NCBI GenBank assembly: GCA_934662925.1
Contig: CAKUKL010000014.1
Coordinates: 1-14,472 of the forward strand
From: an uncultured Oscillospiraceae bacterium
GTDB lineage: Bacteria > Bacillota > Clostridia > Oscillospirales > Oscillospiraceae
Reading direction: 5' to 3'
Length of the DNA: 14,472 bases
Part shown: piece after piece, positions 11,953 through 14,472 of the stretch
Layout: each line of letters begins with the position of its first letter
Position numbering within the stretch: the stretch's first letter is position 1
Translations under genes and position numbers: made by a program
Notes under the pieces: generated by a model
What the model was told of the DNA's origin: nothing
Seen by the model: only the letters and a program-made list of their open reading frames with translations
Database searches by the model: none

Positions 11953-12855
11953 ATGATCGAGGTCAGGAACGTGACGAAGAGCTTCGGCGGCTTCCACGCG
12001 CTGGACGGTCTGAGCATGACGGTGCCCCAGGGGGCGATTTACGGTCTGGTCGGCCCCAACGGGGCGGGCAAGTCCACCATTCTGCGCCACCTGTGCGGCG
12101 CTTACCGGCCTGACTCGGGAGACATCCTGTTCGACGGGCAGCCGGTGTACGAAAACGCCGCCGTCAAGGCCCGTGTGGCGGTGATCCCGGATGAGCTTTA
12201 CAGCTTCGGCTCCGCCTCCACCCGGGATATGATGAAATTCTACCGGGGCATTTACCCCCAATTCGACATGGAGCGGTATGAAAAGCTCCGGGAAGCCTTC
12301 CCCGCCGTGGACGAAAAGCGGCCCATCCGCCGCCTGTCCAAGGGCATGCAGAAGCAGTCCGCCTTCTGGCTGGCCCTGTGCTGCCGCCCGGACTGGCTGC
12401 TGCTGGACGAGCCGGTGGACGGCCTCGACCCGGTGATGCGCCGTCAGGTGTGGTCCCTGCTTATGGGGGACGTGGCCGAGCGGGGCACCACGGTGGTGGT
12501 GTCCTCCCACAACCTGCGGGAGCTGGAGGATGTGTGCGACTATGTGGGCATCCTCAGCCACGGAAAGGTGGCGCTGGAGCGGTCGCTGGCCGAGCTTCAG
12601 GGCGGCACCGTCAAGCTCCAGATCGCCTTCCGGGATCCGGAGCCGCCGGCCCTGCCCGGGGACATTCAGGTGCTCCACCGCTCCAATCTGGGCCGGATCT
12701 ACACCTATATCATCCGGGGCACGGCGGAGGACGTGATGAACCGCTTCGCCGTGTTCGAGCCGCTGTTTCAGGAGGCCCTGCCCCTGAGCCTTGAGGAGAT
12801 CTTCATTTATGAAATGGGAGGTGAGGACTATGCGGTCCGGGACATCGTTCTTTAA
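11953..12855 (+). CDS. ABC transporter ATP-binding protein (YtrB-like)
   Basis: The 300-residue ATPase would power the permease encoded next. It shows Walker A GPNGAGKST (34-42), signature LSKGM (128-132), Walker B LLLDEP (149-154) and switch histidine H186 in SSHNLRE. The Q-loop position reads IPDE (78-81), with no glutamine; degenerate Q-loops occur in GntR-linked ATPases of this kind. Residues 220-300 form a C-terminal domain. AAAGGAGG stands about nine bases before the ATG, one base after the repressor stop, and the gene's last 26 bases overlap the permease gene, so all three are one operon. In B. subtilis the related Ytr system responds to lipid II-cycle antibiotics; the substrate here is unknown. 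Confidence 0.93.
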   Translation: MIEVRNVTKSFGGFHALDGLSMTVPQGAIYGLVGPNGAGKSTILRHLCGAYRPDSGDILFDGQPVYENAAVKARVAVIPDELYSFGSASTRDMMKFYRGIYPQFDMERYEKLREAFPAVDEKRPIRRLSKGMQKQSAFWLALCCRPDWLLLDEPVDGLDPVMRRQVWSLLMGDVAERGTTVVVSSHNLRELEDVCDYVGILSHGKVALERSLAELQGGTVKLQIAFRDPEPPALPGDIQVLHRSNLGRIYTYIIRGTAEDVMNRFAVFEPLFQEALPLSLEEIFIYEMGGEDYAVRDIVL

Positions 12856-14472
12856 CGGCACGGTCTGGAAAAAGACGTTTCTCCGCTTCTGGCCCATCTG
12901 GGCGGCGTATCTGGCCCTGTGGACCATGTGCCTGCCCCTGCGGGGGCTGATGGAGCTCCGGGAGGACAGTCTTTCCGGCGGGCATGAGTTGGCCGAATTC
13001 GCGCTGGGGCTGGGGGAGTACGGCGGCGGGTTTTCCGTCATTGCGGGGCTGTTTTTCGGCGTTATGATAGCCATGGCGGTGTGCAGTCACCTCTATTCCT
13101 CCCGCTCGGCCAACTTCAGCGGTGCGCTGCCCGTCCGGCGGGAGGGACTGTTCCTCAGCTATTATCTGGCGGGGATCGCCATGTTCCTGCTGCCCAATCT
13201 GCTGGTGTTCCTGCTCACCGCCGCGGTGGAGCTGGCGGGCGGGATCGGCGTTTACTGGACGCCGCTGGCCTTCTGGCTGGCCAGTTCCACGGGGACGGCC
13301 TTCTTCTTCTACTCCTTTGCGGTGTTTCTGGGGATGTTCGCCGGGCACATTCTGGCCCTGCCGGTGTTCTACGGGGTGTTCAACATCCTTGCCTTTGCCG
13401 TCTACACCCTGTGGGCGGTGGTGATGAGCACGTTCTACTACGGCTACGACTACTCCGGCGCGCCGGAGTTGATCATCTGGCTCACCCCGGTGGAGAAACT
13501 GTGTGCGGATCTGGGTTGTAACTGGAGCAGCGGTGTGATCAGCAGCGGCGCGGGGGAGAGCTACAGCTCCGGAGAAGGCGTCGTGTTCTCCTGTGAGGGC
13601 CTGTCCACGCTGGCGGTCTACGCCGCTGCGGGCCTTGTTCTGGCGGTGCTGGCCCTGCTGCTCTACCGCCGCCGCCAGCTGGAGAGCGCCGGGGACGTGG
13701 TGGCCGTCCGGGCTATGCGGCCGGTGTTCAAATACGGCGTGGCCCTGTGCTCCGGCCTGTTCTTCGGCTACCTTACCTCTGTTATTCTCAACAGCGACGA
13801 GGGTTTCCTCATGGGGGCCATTCTGGTCTGGGGCGTTGCGGGCTATTTTGCGGCCCAGATGATCCTCGACAAGACATTCCGGGTGTTCCGCAAGTGGCCG
13901 GGGGCCGCGGCGGTGGCGGCGGTGTTTGTGGCGCTGTTCCTCGTGGTGGGCTTCGACCTCACCGGCTACGAGACCCGGATCCCTGACCCCGCTTCCGTGG
14001 AATGTGTGCACATCACCGGTCTGCCCAGCGCGCCCTATGACGGCGCGGGGTATATGGACGTGACGCTGGATGACCCCGCCGCCATTGCGGAGATCATCGA
14101 CCTCCACCGTGCGGCGGTGGAGCACCGGAGCGAGGACTCCGCGGCGGCTAGCACCCCATCCACCGGCCGCTGGAACTTCACCCTGCGGTACACCCTGAAA
14201 AACGGCCGTACCATGAGCCGGGAGTACACCGTTAAGGGGCAGGCCGCCGATGAGAACACGCCGGGTACCGTCTACTGGGCCGTCAGCCGCATCCGGGCCG
14301 ACCGGAGCATTGCCCGGGAGCAGTACGGCTTCGACGGCATCGAGGAGGCCCGCCGGGCGGGGGGCGCAGAGCTGCGGATCGAGTATATTGTGGAGGAAGA
14401 CACGGAGGCGGAGGAGCAGGCGAAGGAAGCCGAAGGCGACCTCCCCGCCACGGAGTCCTCGTCCTCGGAGTA
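12830..14472 (+). CDS. ABC-2 type permease of the GntR/ABC operon (reaches the window end)
   Basis: The frame opens at ATG 12830, with GGAGG eight bases upstream inside the ATPase gene, and stays open for 547 codons to the last base. Hydrophobic segments suggest six N-terminal membrane helices (about 17-40, 68-88, 108-135, 146-170, 175-200, 258-279) and three more (about 300-320, 326-346, 358-376). Residues 377-547 are soluble and would lie outside the membrane; they end in an acidic, Ser-rich stretch. The linker holds RAMRPVFKYG (295-304), which I associate with permeases of this operon type. The frame ends on TA, so the next base decides whether this is the stop codon. No frameshift is seen. 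Role: membrane part of the exporter; substrate unknown. Confidence 0.87.
   Translation, partial: MRSGTSFFNGTVWKKTFLRFWPIWAAYLALWTMCLPLRGLMELREDSLSGGHELAEFALGLGEYGGGFSVIAGLFFGVMIAMAVCSHLYSSRSANFSGALPVRREGLFLSYYLAGIAMFLLPNLLVFLLTAAVELAGGIGVYWTPLAFWLASSTGTAFFFYSFAVFLGMFAGHILALPVFYGVFNILAFAVYTLWAVVMSTFYYGYDYSGAPELIIWLTPVEKLCADLGCNWSSGVISSGAGESYSSGEGVVFSCEGLSTLAVYAAAGLVLAVLALLLYRRRQLESAGDVVAVRAMRPVFKYGVALCSGLFFGYLTSVILNSDEGFLMGAILVWGVAGYFAAQMILDKTFRVFRKWPGAAAVAAVFVALFLVVGFDLTGYETRIPDPASVECVHITGLPSAPYDGAGYMDVTLDDPAAIAEIIDLHRAAVEHRSEDSAAASTPSTGRWNFTLRYTLKNGRTMSREYTVKGQAADENTPGTVYWAVSRIRADRSIAREQYGFDGIEEARRAGGAELRIEYIVEEDTEAEEQAKEAEGDLPATESSSSE

Overview
The window looks like chromosomal core DNA of a high-GC, low-repeat Clostridia member, most likely an Oscillospiraceae-type gut bacterium (Oscillibacter, Flavonifractor or Lawsonibacter relatives). 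The reasons are the order glmU-prs-pth-mfd (the Bacillus/Clostridia block), a lipoprotein foldase of Gram-positive type, strong AGGAGG-like ribosome sites with sigma-A promoters, and a YtrA-type GntR/ABC operon, all in GC-rich sequence. The assignment is inference; there is no rRNA or other phylogenetic marker to settle it.

Layout. Positions 1-236 hold hairpins and a terminator at the end of a minus-strand transcript. From 237 to 3143, on the minus strand, is a type IIA P-type cation ATPase gene with its own promoter, a leader that looks like a yybP-ykoY (manganese) riboswitch, and an intrinsic terminator before the GTG start. From 3169 to 10716, also on the minus strand, lies a housekeeping block read in the order glmU (acetyltransferase half only), prs, pth, mfd, and a PrsA/PpiC-type lipoprotein foldase. 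A 397-base gap rich in hairpins separates prs from pth, where Bacillus subtilis carries ctc. From 10800 to 11410 there is a small HD-domain phosphohydrolase gene with terminator and promoter. Divergent from it, on the plus strand from 11475 to the window end, is a YtrA-like operon: GntR repressor, ABC ATPase and an ABC-2 type permease that reaches the last base.

How the parts fit. The riboswitch and ATPase form a self-contained metal-efflux unit. The housekeeping block supplies PRPP, recycles peptidyl-tRNA, couples repair to transcription and folds exported proteins; its first gene has kept every acetyltransferase residue of GlmU but lacks the uridyltransferase domain. The GntR operon carries an inverted repeat of the YtrA operator geometry at its transcription start, so it is probably autorepressed and induced by cell-envelope stress.

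I found no mobile element, CRISPR array, tRNA or rRNA, and no convincing new defence or biosynthetic system. The points most worth following are the half-length GlmU, the riboswitch-ATPase pairing, the YtrA-type operator and the structured prs-pth spacer.
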